43,814 nucleotides of DNA from an uncultured Eubacteriales bacterium (GCA_900543475.1 UQRU01000008.1:1-43814), one strand, 5' to 3'. Shown: positions 7,656 to 15,908, numbered from the stretch's first letter. Notes: generated from the sequence alone by a model not told the origin. Numbers and translations are program-made.

Positions 7656-8792
7656 TTATTGTGCGTCGTCCTCAAAAAATGTGGCAGCCCATTGCTGCTG
7701 GAAGTAATCGCCCTCCTGCAAAAGCGTCTGAAGCTCTTCCCCGAAATAATACCGCCACATGGAATCGGACATGCCGTTGACCAGGGGGCAGGACTCCGGC
7801 ATAACTCGGGTATAGAATGCCTGGGCCTGTTGATCATAGTAGAGCCGCAGTTTGGTTTCTGCTGCAAAGGTATCCGGTTCAGGGGCGAGTTCGACCACCT
7901 CCCGGTCCTCCTTCCGATCCCAGTATTCCGCCTCGAGCTGTAGATGCACCGCAACTTCCAAATAGCTGTCCGTTCCATTTTCCACAGGATTTACTCCTAA
8001 AACCTGTATGCGCTTGGTTTCATAGGCGTCATAGCCTTCTTCGTTGGTTTTGGCCCAGCTATTCAGTAAATCATAGTCAAGGGCTAATTCCATCCGGCAG
8101 GTAGATAGGTTGTACCAGTATACAGAAATGGACATATATCCGCTACCTGTAGCATGATCTGTATACAGCGCCCAGTCCTGGCCGGCAAATTGAAAAAGCC
8201 CCAGTAGCCTTTCGTGATCCTTGATATACAGGGGCGTATCATCATCCCCATGACGCCGAAAAAACAGATCAATCCCCTTATTGTATTCCAGAAGCAAATG
8301 CAGGCGCCCATAAGAGCCTTCCAATTCATCTATCCATGCCCAATCCACAATCTTGTAGTCTCCGTAACTATAACCATAGGGGGGAAAATCCGCATCTGCG
8401 CCGACGGCTTGCAAGGCCCCCGCCAGGTCTGCCGCAAGCAATTGCTTCGCTGCCACCTCTTCCGCAAACGTCTCCAATACCGTATAGCTTACTGCTGTGC
8501 CGGTCAGGGTAGATGTGATGGCTTCAGCAGGCCATAGAAAAAATACATTCTCCGTTTCCTGCAGCGGGAGAAAAGGCCCGGGTAGGAATTCATAATCATC
8601 CGTATCGGCTACGGGGATCTTTGGCGTAGGCATGGATGTGCTATGAGGCGCAGGGGTCACAGTAGGCAATGCCGTCACCGTAGCGATGGGCGACACCGGA
8701 TGGGAGGCGACAACCTGCACCTGCTCCGCTGGTGCAGTGCAGCCCGTGAGCAGGAGCAGGCACAGGAGCAGAGGAAGGGCGAAAGATTTCAT
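7656..8792 (-). CDS. lipoprotein, paralogue family B (copy B2)
   Basis: 378 residues; start at MKSFALP behind AAAGGAGGCC, lipobox LLTGC. Its signal peptide matches family A (A1), while its body and tail are family B (LFFRRHGDDDTPLYI, FAGQDWALYTDHATGSGYMSISVYWYNLST, closing FQQQWAATFFEDDAQ). A signal-peptide segment shared across families is what recombination inside the array would produce. The stop is 24 nt upstream of the A2 start, the same distance as at the other junctions. Function unknown. Confidence 0.85.
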   Translation of the reverse strand: MKSFALPLLLCLLLLTGCTAPAEQVQVVASHPVSPIATVTALPTVTPAPHSTSMPTPKIPVADTDDYEFLPGPFLPLQETENVFFLWPAEAITSTLTGTAVSYTVLETFAEEVAAKQLLAADLAGALQAVGADADFPPYGYSYGDYKIVDWAWIDELEGSYGRLHLLLEYNKGIDLFFRRHGDDDTPLYIKDHERLLGLFQFAGQDWALYTDHATGSGYMSISVYWYNLSTCRMELALDYDLLNSWAKTNEEGYDAYETKRIQVLGVNPVENGTDSYLEVAVHLQLEAEYWDRKEDREVVELAPEPDTFAAETKLRLYYDQQAQAFYTRVMPESCPLVNGMSDSMWRYYFGEELQTLLQEGDYFQQQWAATFFEDDAQ

Positions 8793-8816
8793 ACTTGGCC
8801 TCCTTTGGCGGATCCG

Positions 8817-9986
8817 TTATTGTGCGTCGTCCTCAAAAAACGTGGCGGCCCACTGCTGTTGGAAGTAGTCGCCCTCCTGTAAAAGCGTCTGAAGCTCTTC
8901 CCCAAAATAATACCGCCACATGGACTCGATCTCACTCCACGCCGCAATGGGAACCGCTTCCAACGGGATGCGGACATAGAATTGGCAGGTATCCGGATCA
9001 TAATACAGATTCATCTTCACCTGCCCCATAAACAGGTCGGGCTCCGGCGCGGCCACCAAAAGATCGCCCTCCTCGGCGATATCCCAATATTTCGCTTCCA
9101 GCTCCAGGAGGATAATCAGGCTGAGATAGGGGTCTTCCGTCCCCTCCATGGGCGTATAGGATAAAGTGCCATATTGCTCCATTTTATAGCAATCCGGCCC
9201 TGCGGTTTCTGCGAGAAGGAAATCGTCATAATAGAATAATTCTTCCCGGCCATTTTCTATGTTGAACCAATAAGTATGTTCGACGCCAAAGCCGGTACCA
9301 TGACCGTTTATATGGTAGACCATCCAAGGCTGCCCCGCAAAGTACAGAAAGTTTACCACATCCGTATTGTCAAAGGCACTATCCATCATGGACAAGGGTA
9401 CGAACATATTTCCTTCCCTACGGAAGAACAGGCCCATCTTCCCATTGTTTGGAATCCATAGACACATATACATATATCGGTCATCCAGGATCCGCATACA
9501 GGAGGGAGTGCCATTAAGGGTCACTTCATCCAGCGGCGCGACATAGTTCGTCTCCAGTCCATATTCAGCAAGCGTATCGGAAAGGCGGCGCAAGGGAATA
9601 TCCGCAAGGGAATAAGCCAAGTCCCATAGCTGCGCCGCAGTCATGGGTTCTCCCGCTAAGGTAAGCGCATCATCCATGGAGGGAATAGGGTAAGTGGAAA
9701 ACGCTTCCGAAAAAAGGATCTTCTCCCCTTCTTCCGGTTCAAAATACTGTACGGGGACAGGAGGAGGCGTGCGATATCCTGAGCCGGAATAAGTAGGGCT
9801 AGGGGTATGCATGGCCGCAAAGGTCGTGGGCCGGGGCGTGAAGGTTGGGGAAGGCGTTACGTCAGGCGTGGGGACAGGCGTAGCCGCAGCCGCTTCCGTG
9901 GCGGCAGGGGGCTGCCCCCGCTCTGCCGGAGCGACACAGCCCCCAAGCAGAAGAAGGCAGAACAGCAGGGAAAGGAATTTGACCAT
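8817..9986 (-). CDS. lipoprotein, paralogue family B (copy B3), first gene of the array
   Basis: 389 residues from MVKFLSLL (AGAGGTG upstream; the 14 extra upstream codons of the open frame lack a site). Lipobox LLGGC, then a Thr/Pro/Ala linker to about residue 75. Body: MGLFFRREGNMFVPLSMMD, YFAGQPWMVYHINGHGTGFGVEHTYWFN, closing WRYYFGEELQTLLQEGDYFQQQWAATFFEDDAQ. The last block is almost identical to that of B2 even at DNA level. It is the promoter-proximal gene of the B-B-A-B-A operon. Unknown function. Confidence 0.85.
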   Translation of the reverse strand: MVKFLSLLFCLLLLGGCVAPAERGQPPAATEAAAATPVPTPDVTPSPTFTPRPTTFAAMHTPSPTYSGSGYRTPPPVPVQYFEPEEGEKILFSEAFSTYPIPSMDDALTLAGEPMTAAQLWDLAYSLADIPLRRLSDTLAEYGLETNYVAPLDEVTLNGTPSCMRILDDRYMYMCLWIPNNGKMGLFFRREGNMFVPLSMMDSAFDNTDVVNFLYFAGQPWMVYHINGHGTGFGVEHTYWFNIENGREELFYYDDFLLAETAGPDCYKMEQYGTLSYTPMEGTEDPYLSLIILLELEAKYWDIAEEGDLLVAAPEPDLFMGQVKMNLYYDPDTCQFYVRIPLEAVPIAAWSEIESMWRYYFGEELQTLLQEGDYFQQQWAATFFEDDAQ

Positions 9987-10072
9987 GGGGGCACCTCTTT
10001 TTTGATGGGGTTTTGAATAGTTTACCATATATATTTGAACGAAGTATGAATTTATGAAATGGGATATGAATA

Positions 10073-10102
10073 TTTATAGACATAAATATCATATTATTTC
10101 AA
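10073..10102 (-). promoter_or_regulatory. candidate promoter of the lipoprotein array
   Basis: Minus strand TTGAAA (10097-10102), 18-nt spacer, TATAAA (10073-10078), 86 nt before the B3 ATG, in an AT-rich intergenic stretch. Confidence 0.5.
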
Positions 10103-10810
10103 TAATATATTTTTCCAGATTTTATTAAAAAAGATGCTGTTTCCTGATTTTTTCTACTAATACATTTAACTTCCTTGCCAAGCCCAGCCTCGGCTGTAAA
10201 TTTGAAGATAAATACCCACAGGCAACTTGTTCTCAAATCATTTTTGCATAAAGTTTTCTCTAGCGAAACAAACACCATGGACATGGTTCCGTTTACGGTT
10301 TAAAACGGTGTGTCACAAGCAGGGAATGGCCTATCTAAGGGGAACAGCGTCCCGATCCCGGAAAGCATTTTAACTAACAAACGACAAATATAAAAGTCCT
10401 TTCCACAGCCCATTTTAGATTGATGCCAGGAAAATAGTAGACAGGTTTGATGGGACTTTTTACCACCGCGCCGAGACGGTGGGAAAAGATGCGGGCCGGA
10501 TGCAGGATCATCGGAGCTTGCCTACAGTATAAGGTTGGGGCCATCTTATTGTATCCAGATGGGTTTGCCATCCTTGGATTTTGGCCATTCGCTGGCAAGA
10601 CTCTTGGCCGTTGTTGGGCGCGAGAAGAATCGCAGCGGCTTCCTTTTGCGGCTTCAGGCCCTGGCATAGCGATCATCCGGCATGCCCCAGTTCCGCATCC
10701 ATGCTGCGGCCTGGTTTCCGGATAATTATCCGGCCCGGTCTAGTACGCTGGAACTGGGAGGATCAAGGGGGCTTCTAGCGCAAGGGAGGGAAAGCCTCCT
10801 CCTGCGCACC
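10103..10810. other. intergenic stretch without a convincing gene
   Basis: The first 200 nt are AT-rich. From 10400 to 10800 the minus strand shows protein-like text in changing frames (AAWMRNWGMPDDRYARA, then in another frame EAAAILLAPNNGQESCQRM and KIQGWQTHLDTIRW) broken by stops. It may be a decayed gene, but I cannot name a family. The short open frames here lack ribosome sites. Confidence 0.3.
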
Positions 10811-10840
10811 TTGAATTTGTAGTACGCCATGGTCTATACT
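10811..10840 (+). promoter_or_regulatory. promoter of the radical SAM gene
   Basis: TTGAAT (10811-10816), 18-nt spacer, TATACT (10835-10840), 28 nt before the GTG start; a very short leader. Confidence 0.55.
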
Positions 10841-10868
10841 TATGATACTGGGGAAGGGAGGGACCATC

Positions 10869-11741
10869 GTGAATTATGAGGGACAAATATGCCGTAGCCC
10901 CATGGAACGGGGAAGCTTTATGCTCCCTGTGGCTGTGGGCTGTTCCCATAACCGCTGCCGGTTTTGTATGCTGTTTAAGCATTTAACGTATAGAATTTTG
11001 CCCTTGGATCTTGTAAAGGCGGAAATTGATCGGATCGTTAACTTGGGCGGTAATCCGCAACGTATATTTTTAGGGGACGGAAACGCCTTTTCCTTGCCCG
11101 CTTCCCACTTGGCTACCATTCTGAACTGGTGCTGTGAGGCATTTCCTGGATTGTGTTCTGTAAGCATGGATGCCCATGTAAGAAACATCCTTAGCAAATC
11201 CGATGCGGAACTTGCGGCGCTTCAAAAGCTGAAACTGACGGATCTATATCTAGGCATAGAGTGCGGCCTGGAGGATGTGCTCCTTAAACAGGATAAGGGC
11301 AATACCCTTGCTGAGGCGGAATTGGCCATACAAAGGCTTCATGGGGCCGGGATCGAATACGATGCCCACATTATGACGGGGATTTGCGGACGGGGCCGTT
11401 GGCAGGAAAATGCCGCCGCCCTAGCAGGCTTTTTTAACCGGACTATGCCAAAGCGGATCTGTAATTTTTCCCTTTTTATCCACCGGGAATCCCTCTTATA
11501 TCAGGATATGTTGCACGGTAGCTTTCACCCAGCTGACGAATTGGAGACGCTACAGGAAGAACTGGCATTGCTCAAGCAACTCCATGGCTTTGCCTGCGTA
11601 TATGATGGCCTCCATGACTTCGTTCCGGCGCATATACGGGGAAATTTGCCAGAGGATCAGGAAAAAATGTGCCGCCATTTGATCCGGGAGATCCATAGGC
11701 TGGAGGCGGACCCCAGCCTGATTAAAACGGCCATCGTATAA
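10869..11741 (+). CDS. radical SAM protein
   Basis: 290 residues. I prefer the GTG at 10869 (AGGGAGG 7 nt upstream) over the ATG at 10842, which overlaps the promoter. The cluster motif is CSHNRCRFC at about residue 24: three Cys in a CX4CX2C spacing, one residue longer than the classical CX3CX2C. Further on are a GDGNAF segment, SMDAHVRNI and LYLGIECG, consistent with the SAM-binding barrel. The enzyme should use a [4Fe-4S] cluster to cleave SAM. I cannot assign a substrate. It is a single-gene transcription unit; the remnant of an unrelated ABC ATPase follows immediately. Confidence 0.85.
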   Translation: MNYEGQICRSPMERGSFMLPVAVGCSHNRCRFCMLFKHLTYRILPLDLVKAEIDRIVNLGGNPQRIFLGDGNAFSLPASHLATILNWCCEAFPGLCSVSMDAHVRNILSKSDAELAALQKLKLTDLYLGIECGLEDVLLKQDKGNTLAEAELAIQRLHGAGIEYDAHIMTGICGRGRWQENAAALAGFFNRTMPKRICNFSLFIHRESLLYQDMLHGSFHPADELETLQEELALLKQLHGFACVYDGLHDFVPAHIRGNLPEDQEKMCRHLIREIHRLEADPSLIKTAIV

Positions 11742-11753
11742 GGGATAGGCAGC

Positions 11754-11897
11754 TTTTCCGTTACCATAGCGGAGCGGCTCCCGCATATGTACGAAGGCAG
11801 GATCATGGGCATCGTTAAGCCAGAGGAAACCACGGTGGAGGAAATGGGCTTGATGATGGGCGGTATGCCCCTGGAGGAGATCCGGCAGCAGGCATAG
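11754..11897 (+). pseudogene. 3' remnant of a nucleoside/sugar-type ABC transporter ATPase
   Basis: A frame ending in TAG (11895-11897) gives ITIAERLPHMYEGRIMG then VKPEETTVEEMGLMMGG. That is the characteristic C-terminus of NupO/RbsA-like double-ATPase proteins (after the last Walker region: MYEGRIMG, then E.GLMMAG). Everything upstream, including both ATP sites, is missing; the frame merges into the end of the radical SAM gene. It is a deletion scar. Confidence 0.7.
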
Positions 11898-11994
11898 GCT
11901 TTTTCCCGGCCGCGGCGTTCGCACCCCCGGGATCGCCCCGCCCCGGCTGGGACCCGGGAACCACCCCCAAAAGGGAAACCCAAAAAAGCATAGA

Positions 11995-12028
11995 AGCCGG
12001 CCTTTTGGCGCAAGCCAAAAGGCCGGCT
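11995..12028. repeat. hairpin, left copy flanking element 2
   Basis: 15-bp perfect stem AGCCGGCCTTTTGGC with loop GCAA. The same 34 nt recur in the same direction at 12228-12261. Confidence 0.85.
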
Positions 12029-12033
12029 CTGCC

Positions 12034-12222
12034 TGTCGAAAAACCCTTGGGGGTTCGGGGGCCGCAGCCCCCGGAGGCTATAATCGGATTTGGCGGCGTG
12101 TACGGCAAATCCGCAAAAAGCCTTGCGTAGCAAGGGTTTCTCTGCATAGCTCCCTGGCCGCGCCGTAGGCGCAAGGGAGCTATGAAAACCTCGAAAAAGT
12201 GGCGCAAGCCACTTTTTCGACA
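12034..12222 (+). mobile_element. terminator-associated miniature element, copy 2 (189 bp, internally deleted)
   Basis: TGTCGAAAAA at 12034 and TTTTTCGACA ending at 12222. Relative to copy 1 it lacks the block after the first 40 nt and the TTGTCCC/GGGACAA to GGGGG hairpin block, so the element is modular. The GCAAATCCGCAAAAAGCC region, the CATAGCTCCCT hairpin and the right-end GAAAAAGTGGC hairpin are kept. It sits 5 nt from each flanking hairpin. Confidence 0.75.
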
Positions 12223-12227
12223 GCCAA

Positions 12228-12261
12228 AGCCGGCCTTTTGGCGCAAGCCAAAAGGCCGGCT
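12228..12261. repeat. hairpin, right copy flanking element 2
   Basis: Same 34-nt hairpin as 11995-12028 (loop GCAA again); here the stem extends further, CCAA/TTGG. Confidence 0.85.
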
Positions 12262-12369
12262 TTGGCTTGGCCGCGGCGGAAGCCGGAGGGCTTAGGATGG
12301 GGGAGCCGGCCATGGGAACCCGGAAAAATGCCAGGCGGGGTTGGGGCCTAGGAAAATATATCCGGGGAC

Positions 12370-12417
12370 TAGCAAAAGGGAAATGGGTATGGTAGAATAG
12401 AAGAAAACATTTGTTCT
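12370..12417 (+). promoter_or_regulatory. promoter with SOS-box-like site for the Y-family polymerase operon
   Basis: TAGAAT at 12393-12398 is a possible -10 (weak -35 TAGCAA at 12370). Just downstream, AAACATTTGTTC (12405-12416) matches the Gram-positive LexA box GAAC-N4-GTTC in all but the first base. Error-prone polymerase operons are classic LexA targets, so damage induction is likely. Confidence 0.45.
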
Positions 12418-12448
12418 ATTATTGCTAGCGGGAAAGAGGTGTGGAGGA

Positions 12449-13963
12449 ATGCCGGGGCGGATCTATATGGCCATTGACCTAAAGTCCTTCTATGCGTCGG
12501 TGGAGTGTGTGGAGCGGGGGCTGGACCCGTTGACCTGCAACCTGGTGGTGGCGGATGCGGCCCGCACGGAAAAGACCATTTGCCTGGCGGTATCCCCCGC
12601 CCTGAAGGCCTATGGCATCCCCGGCAGGCCCCGGCTGTTTCAGGTGGCGGAGCAGGTGAAGGCCATCAACGCCCAGCGCCGGGCCCAGGCGCCGGGCCGG
12701 CGGCTGGCGGGGGCCAGCTGGGACAGCCGGGCCCTACAGGCGCAAAGGGACTTGGCCCTGGACTATCTGGTGGCCCCGCCCCGCATGGCGCTGTATATCC
12801 AATATAGCCAGCGGGTCTATGGCATATATCTTCGGTATATCGCTCCGGAGGATATCCATGTATATTCCATCGACGAGGTGTTCTTGGACGTGACGGACTA
12901 TCTGGCCGCCTACAGGCGCACCCCGGAACAGCTGGCTAGGGATATGCTGCTGGCGGTCTATGAGGAGACGGGGCTTACCGCCACCGCCGGCATTGGGGAA
13001 AATTTATACCTGGCCAAGGTAGCCATGGACATCCAGGCCAAGCGCCTGCCCGCGGATGCAAACGGGGCGCGGATCGCAAGGCTGAACGAAATGGATTACC
13101 GGCGGCTGTTGTGGACCCATCGCCCCTTGACGGATTTCTGGCGGGTGGGCCGGGGCTATGCCAAGAAGCTGGAAGGGGTGGGCCTGTATACCATGGGGGA
13201 CATTGCCCGGTGTTCCCTGGGAGGGCCGGGGGACTATTATAATGAAGGGCTTCTGTACCGCCTCTTTGGGGTGAACGCGGAATTGCTCATCGACCACGCC
13301 TGGGGCTGGGAGCCCTGCACCATGCAGGACATCAAAGCCTATAGGCCGGATCACCGCAGCCTGGGCTCCGGCCAGGTGCTGGCCAATGCCTATCCTTTTG
13401 AAAAAGCCCGGCTGGTGGTGCGGGAGATGGGGGAAGCCCTGGCGCTGTCCTTGCTGGAGCAGGGGCTGGTGGCAAGGCAAGTGGCCCTGCAGGTAGGCTA
13501 TGACCGGGAAAACCTGACCCAGCGCCGGGGCTATGCCGGGCCGGTGTGCATGGATCATTACGGCCGCCCTGTTCCCAAGCCCGCCCACGGACACGCCGCT
13601 TTGGAGCGGCCCACCGCTTCCGCCCGGCTGCTGGTACAGGCGGTGTTGGAGATCTTCGATGGGACGGTGGACCCCGGCCTATTGGTGCGCAGGCTCAACC
13701 TGGCGGCCCTTCAGGTGCAGCCGGAGGGGGAGGCGGAAAGTCAGGAGGGGTATGAGCAGCTGGATCTGTTTACGGACCAGGCGGCGGCCCAGCGCCGTCG
13801 GGAAAGGGAGGCGGCGGCCTTGGAGCGGGAGCGGCAGGCCCAGCAGGCGGTGCTGGATATCCGGCACAAATATGGGAACAACGCCATCCTGCGGGGCGCC
13901 AGCCTGCGGGAAGGGGCTACCGCCATGGAGCGGAACCGGCAGATCGGAGGGCATAAGGCATGA
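12449..13963 (+). CDS. Y-family DNA polymerase (UvrX/DinB-like)
   Basis: 504 residues; ATG at 12449 with AAAGAGGTG 7 nt upstream. Begins MAIDLKSFYASVECVERGLDPL, the Y-family palm motif with the first metal Asp; later YSIDEVFLDVTDYL carries the second acidic pair. TATAGIGENLYLAKVAMDIQAK and the helix-hairpin-helix part (RVGRGYAKKLEGVGLYTMGDIA) follow. The little-finger part has an insert up to residue 470 and a charged tail. Length and neighbour YolD point to the UvrX/YqjW branch, translesion polymerases of Firmicutes chromosomes and mobile elements. It makes error-prone bypass past DNA lesions. Translationally coupled to the next gene (ATGA overlap). Confidence 0.9.
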   Translation: MPGRIYMAIDLKSFYASVECVERGLDPLTCNLVVADAARTEKTICLAVSPALKAYGIPGRPRLFQVAEQVKAINAQRRAQAPGRRLAGASWDSRALQAQRDLALDYLVAPPRMALYIQYSQRVYGIYLRYIAPEDIHVYSIDEVFLDVTDYLAAYRRTPEQLARDMLLAVYEETGLTATAGIGENLYLAKVAMDIQAKRLPADANGARIARLNEMDYRRLLWTHRPLTDFWRVGRGYAKKLEGVGLYTMGDIARCSLGGPGDYYNEGLLYRLFGVNAELLIDHAWGWEPCTMQDIKAYRPDHRSLGSGQVLANAYPFEKARLVVREMGEALALSLLEQGLVARQVALQVGYDRENLTQRRGYAGPVCMDHYGRPVPKPAHGHAALERPTASARLLVQAVLEIFDGTVDPGLLVRRLNLAALQVQPEGEAESQEGYEQLDLFTDQAAAQRRREREAAALERERQAQQAVLDIRHKYGNNAILRGASLREGATAMERNRQIGGHKA

Positions 13964-14376
13964 AGGGCCCCTATGATGACATACTGGGCTTGCCCCGGCA
14001 CGTTTCCGCCAAGCATCCTCCCATGTCCCGCCGGAACCGGGCGGCCCAATTCGCCCCCTTTTCCGCCCTGGCCGGGTATGGGGACGCCATCCGGGAGACG
14101 GCCAGGCATACGGAACCCCGGCGGGAACTGGACCCCCAGCGGCAGCAGGAACTGGACGCCCAACTGCGGCGGCTCCTGGCCCTGGGCAGCGGGAGCCCCA
14201 GGGTGGCGGTGGTCTATTTTCAACCGGATGCGAAAAAGGACGGGGGCGCTTACCGAACAGCTATGGGCCGGATCCGGGGGGTGCTGGCGGATCGGGGGCT
14301 GCTGGTTTTGGAGGACGGGACGACCATCCCGTTGGAGCAGGTGACGGAACTTCAAGAGGAATCCCCCGCCCTTTAA
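13960..14376 (+). CDS. YolD-like protein
   Basis: 138 residues, overlapping the polymerase stop by 4 nt. YDDILGLPRHVSAKHPPMSRRNRAAQFAPFSALAGYGDAIRETAR is the standard YolD-like N-terminal motif; a small beta-strand domain follows (VAVVYFQPDAKKDGGAYRT...LEDGTTIPLEQVTEL). YolD-like proteins are commonly encoded next to UvrX-type polymerases and are thought to assist or regulate them, as UmuD does for UmuC; the mechanism is not established. Confidence 0.85.
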   Translation: MKGPYDDILGLPRHVSAKHPPMSRRNRAAQFAPFSALAGYGDAIRETARHTEPRRELDPQRQQELDAQLRRLLALGSGSPRVAVVYFQPDAKKDGGAYRTAMGRIRGVLADRGLLVLEDGTTIPLEQVTELQEESPAL

Positions 14377-14512
14377 GAGCGTAGGGCCAAAGCCGGCCGC
14401 AGAACGCCCTGTGAACGCCGCCATCCGCGGGGGCGCAACCCAAGGGCAAGGCCTTCTGGGGCCTGCCCAGGGCTGCAACAGGTTGCGGGTTTGGATTCTT
14501 GTGGATGGCCTA

Positions 14513-14541
14513 TTGACATCCCCGCCCAAAGGGGATATAAT
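14513..14541 (+). promoter_or_regulatory. near-consensus sigma-A promoter of the padR operon
   Basis: TTGACA (14513-14518), 17-nt spacer, TATAAT (14536-14541): a perfect consensus. Just downstream at 14549-14570 lies TACATAGTTATACTAAATAG, with TAGT/ACTA arms, a reasonable site for PadR autorepression. Confidence 0.8.
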
Positions 14542-14594
14542 AGCTTTACTACATAGTTATACTAAATAGCAACACTAAAGCGAGGCGATAGGGT

Positions 14595-14954
14595 ATGGAT
14601 AACCGGTATGTACAGCAATTTAAGAAAGGGGCGCTGGAAATGATCCTCCTGTGCCTGATCGGCCGGGAGGAGACCTATGGCTATGAAATTATCAGCCAAT
14701 TAAACCAGAGTGCCGCCATTTTGGGCTATGCCAAGGAGGGGACGGTGTATCCCCTTTTGTACCGGCTGCAGGAGGCGGAGCTGATCCAGTGCCGGATCGC
14801 CCGGGCCGCTGCCAATGGGGGGGCGAAAAAGTACTATTCCCTTACCCCTAAAGGGCGGGCGGTCTTGGAGGAACTGATGGGATTCTGGGCCGGCTATGAA
14901 GCCTGCGTCAACGGCTTTATACAGGCGTATCAACAATCGGAGGGACGGGAATGA
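14595..14954 (+). CDS. PadR family transcriptional regulator
   Basis: 119 residues. KKGALEMILLCLIGREETYGYEIISQLNQ...GTVYPLLYRLQEAELI...KKYYSLTPKGRAVLEEL is the PadR winged helix, with a C-terminal dimer helix. These repressors usually control their own operon. Here the next gene is a HAAS/DUF1700 membrane protein, the usual partner. The strong promoter with a partial palindrome at the start site fits autorepression. Confidence 0.92.
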   Translation: MDNRYVQQFKKGALEMILLCLIGREETYGYEIISQLNQSAAILGYAKEGTVYPLLYRLQEAELIQCRIARAAANGGAKKYYSLTPKGRAVLEELMGFWAGYEACVNGFIQAYQQSEGRE

Positions 14955-15415
14955 AAGAACAATATATCCGACAGGTGGAAAAGGAACTGAAGGTACCCCG
15001 CAACAGGAAAAGGGAGATCTTGCGGGATCTACAGGAGGCCTTTGCCTCCGCCTTGGAGCATGGCGAAACCGAAGCGCAGGTGATCCAACGTTTGGGAACG
15101 CCCAAGGAATTTGCAAACAGCACGGCCGAGCAATTGGGCGTGGACCCAGTAAGGGGAAAGAAGCGAAAGCAGCTCCTGGCAGGCTTGCTCTGCTTGGTCG
15201 TTGCAGCCGCCGCGTTTGCCGGCTATGCCGCCGGGCAGCTTTCCCAAACGCCGGCGGATGCCATCGGCCAGGCGGACGCCATGACCAATATCCAGGTGAC
15301 AGGGGGGCTGGGCATTCACACGCCGGGCATCCTGCTGGGGATCGGGATCGTCTTTGTCTGCGGGGCCCTGGCCTTTATCCTCCGGGCGGTTGGTAAAAAC
15401 AGGGGACAACGATGA
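14951..15415 (+). CDS. HAAS/DUF1700-type membrane protein
   Basis: 154 residues, ATGA-overlapped with padR. The first 70 residues (MKEQYIRQVEKELKVPRNRKREILRDLQEAFASALEHGETEAQVIQRLGTPKEFA) form the helical HAAS domain that typically accompanies PadR. Two membrane helices follow (about 77-95 and 117-137). Such proteins are thought to link envelope state to PadR-controlled genes; the exact role is unknown. Confidence 0.82.
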   Translation: MKEQYIRQVEKELKVPRNRKREILRDLQEAFASALEHGETEAQVIQRLGTPKEFANSTAEQLGVDPVRGKKRKQLLAGLLCLVVAAAAFAGYAAGQLSQTPADAIGQADAMTNIQVTGGLGIHTPGILLGIGIVFVCGALAFILRAVGKNRGQR

Positions 15416-15876
15416 AACGCTATATGATCCTATGGGCCCTGTTGCTGGCCCTTTCCCTAAATGGCTGCGGCCAGACAGCCGGGCAAACCGATGCCGGGCA
15501 GGATGTTAACAGCGTTCCCACCCAAGGCGTCCTGCTTTTAGAGCCGGGGACGTGGCCCCAGAACGCCTATACGGAAGGGTTGCCCATACCGCCCGGCAGG
15601 GTGGACTGGGCCATGGTGGATACGGAACGCGGCCATTGCAGCGTCAGCCTGGTGGGCGTTGACGAAGCCGGGTATGAGGACTATCTGGATACCTTACAGC
15701 AGGCTGGGTTTTCCCTGGTGGAGACCCAGTGGGAGGAGAACCAGGGCCAGGACTATGTTTCCATCGTCAACCTTTTGTCCGATGGGGAACGGTGGCTGAG
15801 CATGAGCTATGTGCCGGACCGGATCACCCTGTATAGTTCCCTTGCCCCCGGCGGGGAAACCAAGAAAGCAAGCTGA
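15412..15876 (+). CDS. small lipoprotein
   Basis: 154 residues, ATGA-overlapped with the HAAS gene. Signal peptide MKRYMILWALLLALSLNGC with lipobox at Cys19. The mature part, about 135 residues, includes GRVDWAMVDTERGHCSVSLVGVDEAGYEDYLDTLQQAGF, a two-strand/helix arrangement seen in many small secreted clostridial proteins; I cannot name a family. Third and last gene of the padR operon, so probably the envelope effector. Confidence 0.8.
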   Translation: MKRYMILWALLLALSLNGCGQTAGQTDAGQDVNSVPTQGVLLLEPGTWPQNAYTEGLPIPPGRVDWAMVDTERGHCSVSLVGVDEAGYEDYLDTLQQAGFSLVETQWEENQGQDYVSIVNLLSDGERWLSMSYVPDRITLYSSLAPGGETKKAS

Positions 15877-15886
15877 TGGGAAGGCT

Positions 15887-15908
15887 GGCGGCAGCGTATA
15901 CTGCCGCC
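15887..15908. repeat. hairpin, left copy flanking element 3
   Basis: 8-bp stem GGCGGCAG/CTGCCGCC with loop CGTATA, 10 nt after the lipoprotein stop; matched at 16263-16284 (loop CATATA). Confidence 0.85.

Noticed and set aside
10099..10284. 61-codon minus-strand frame
   Set aside because: No ribosome site, low-complexity AT-rich context, no recognisable motif.
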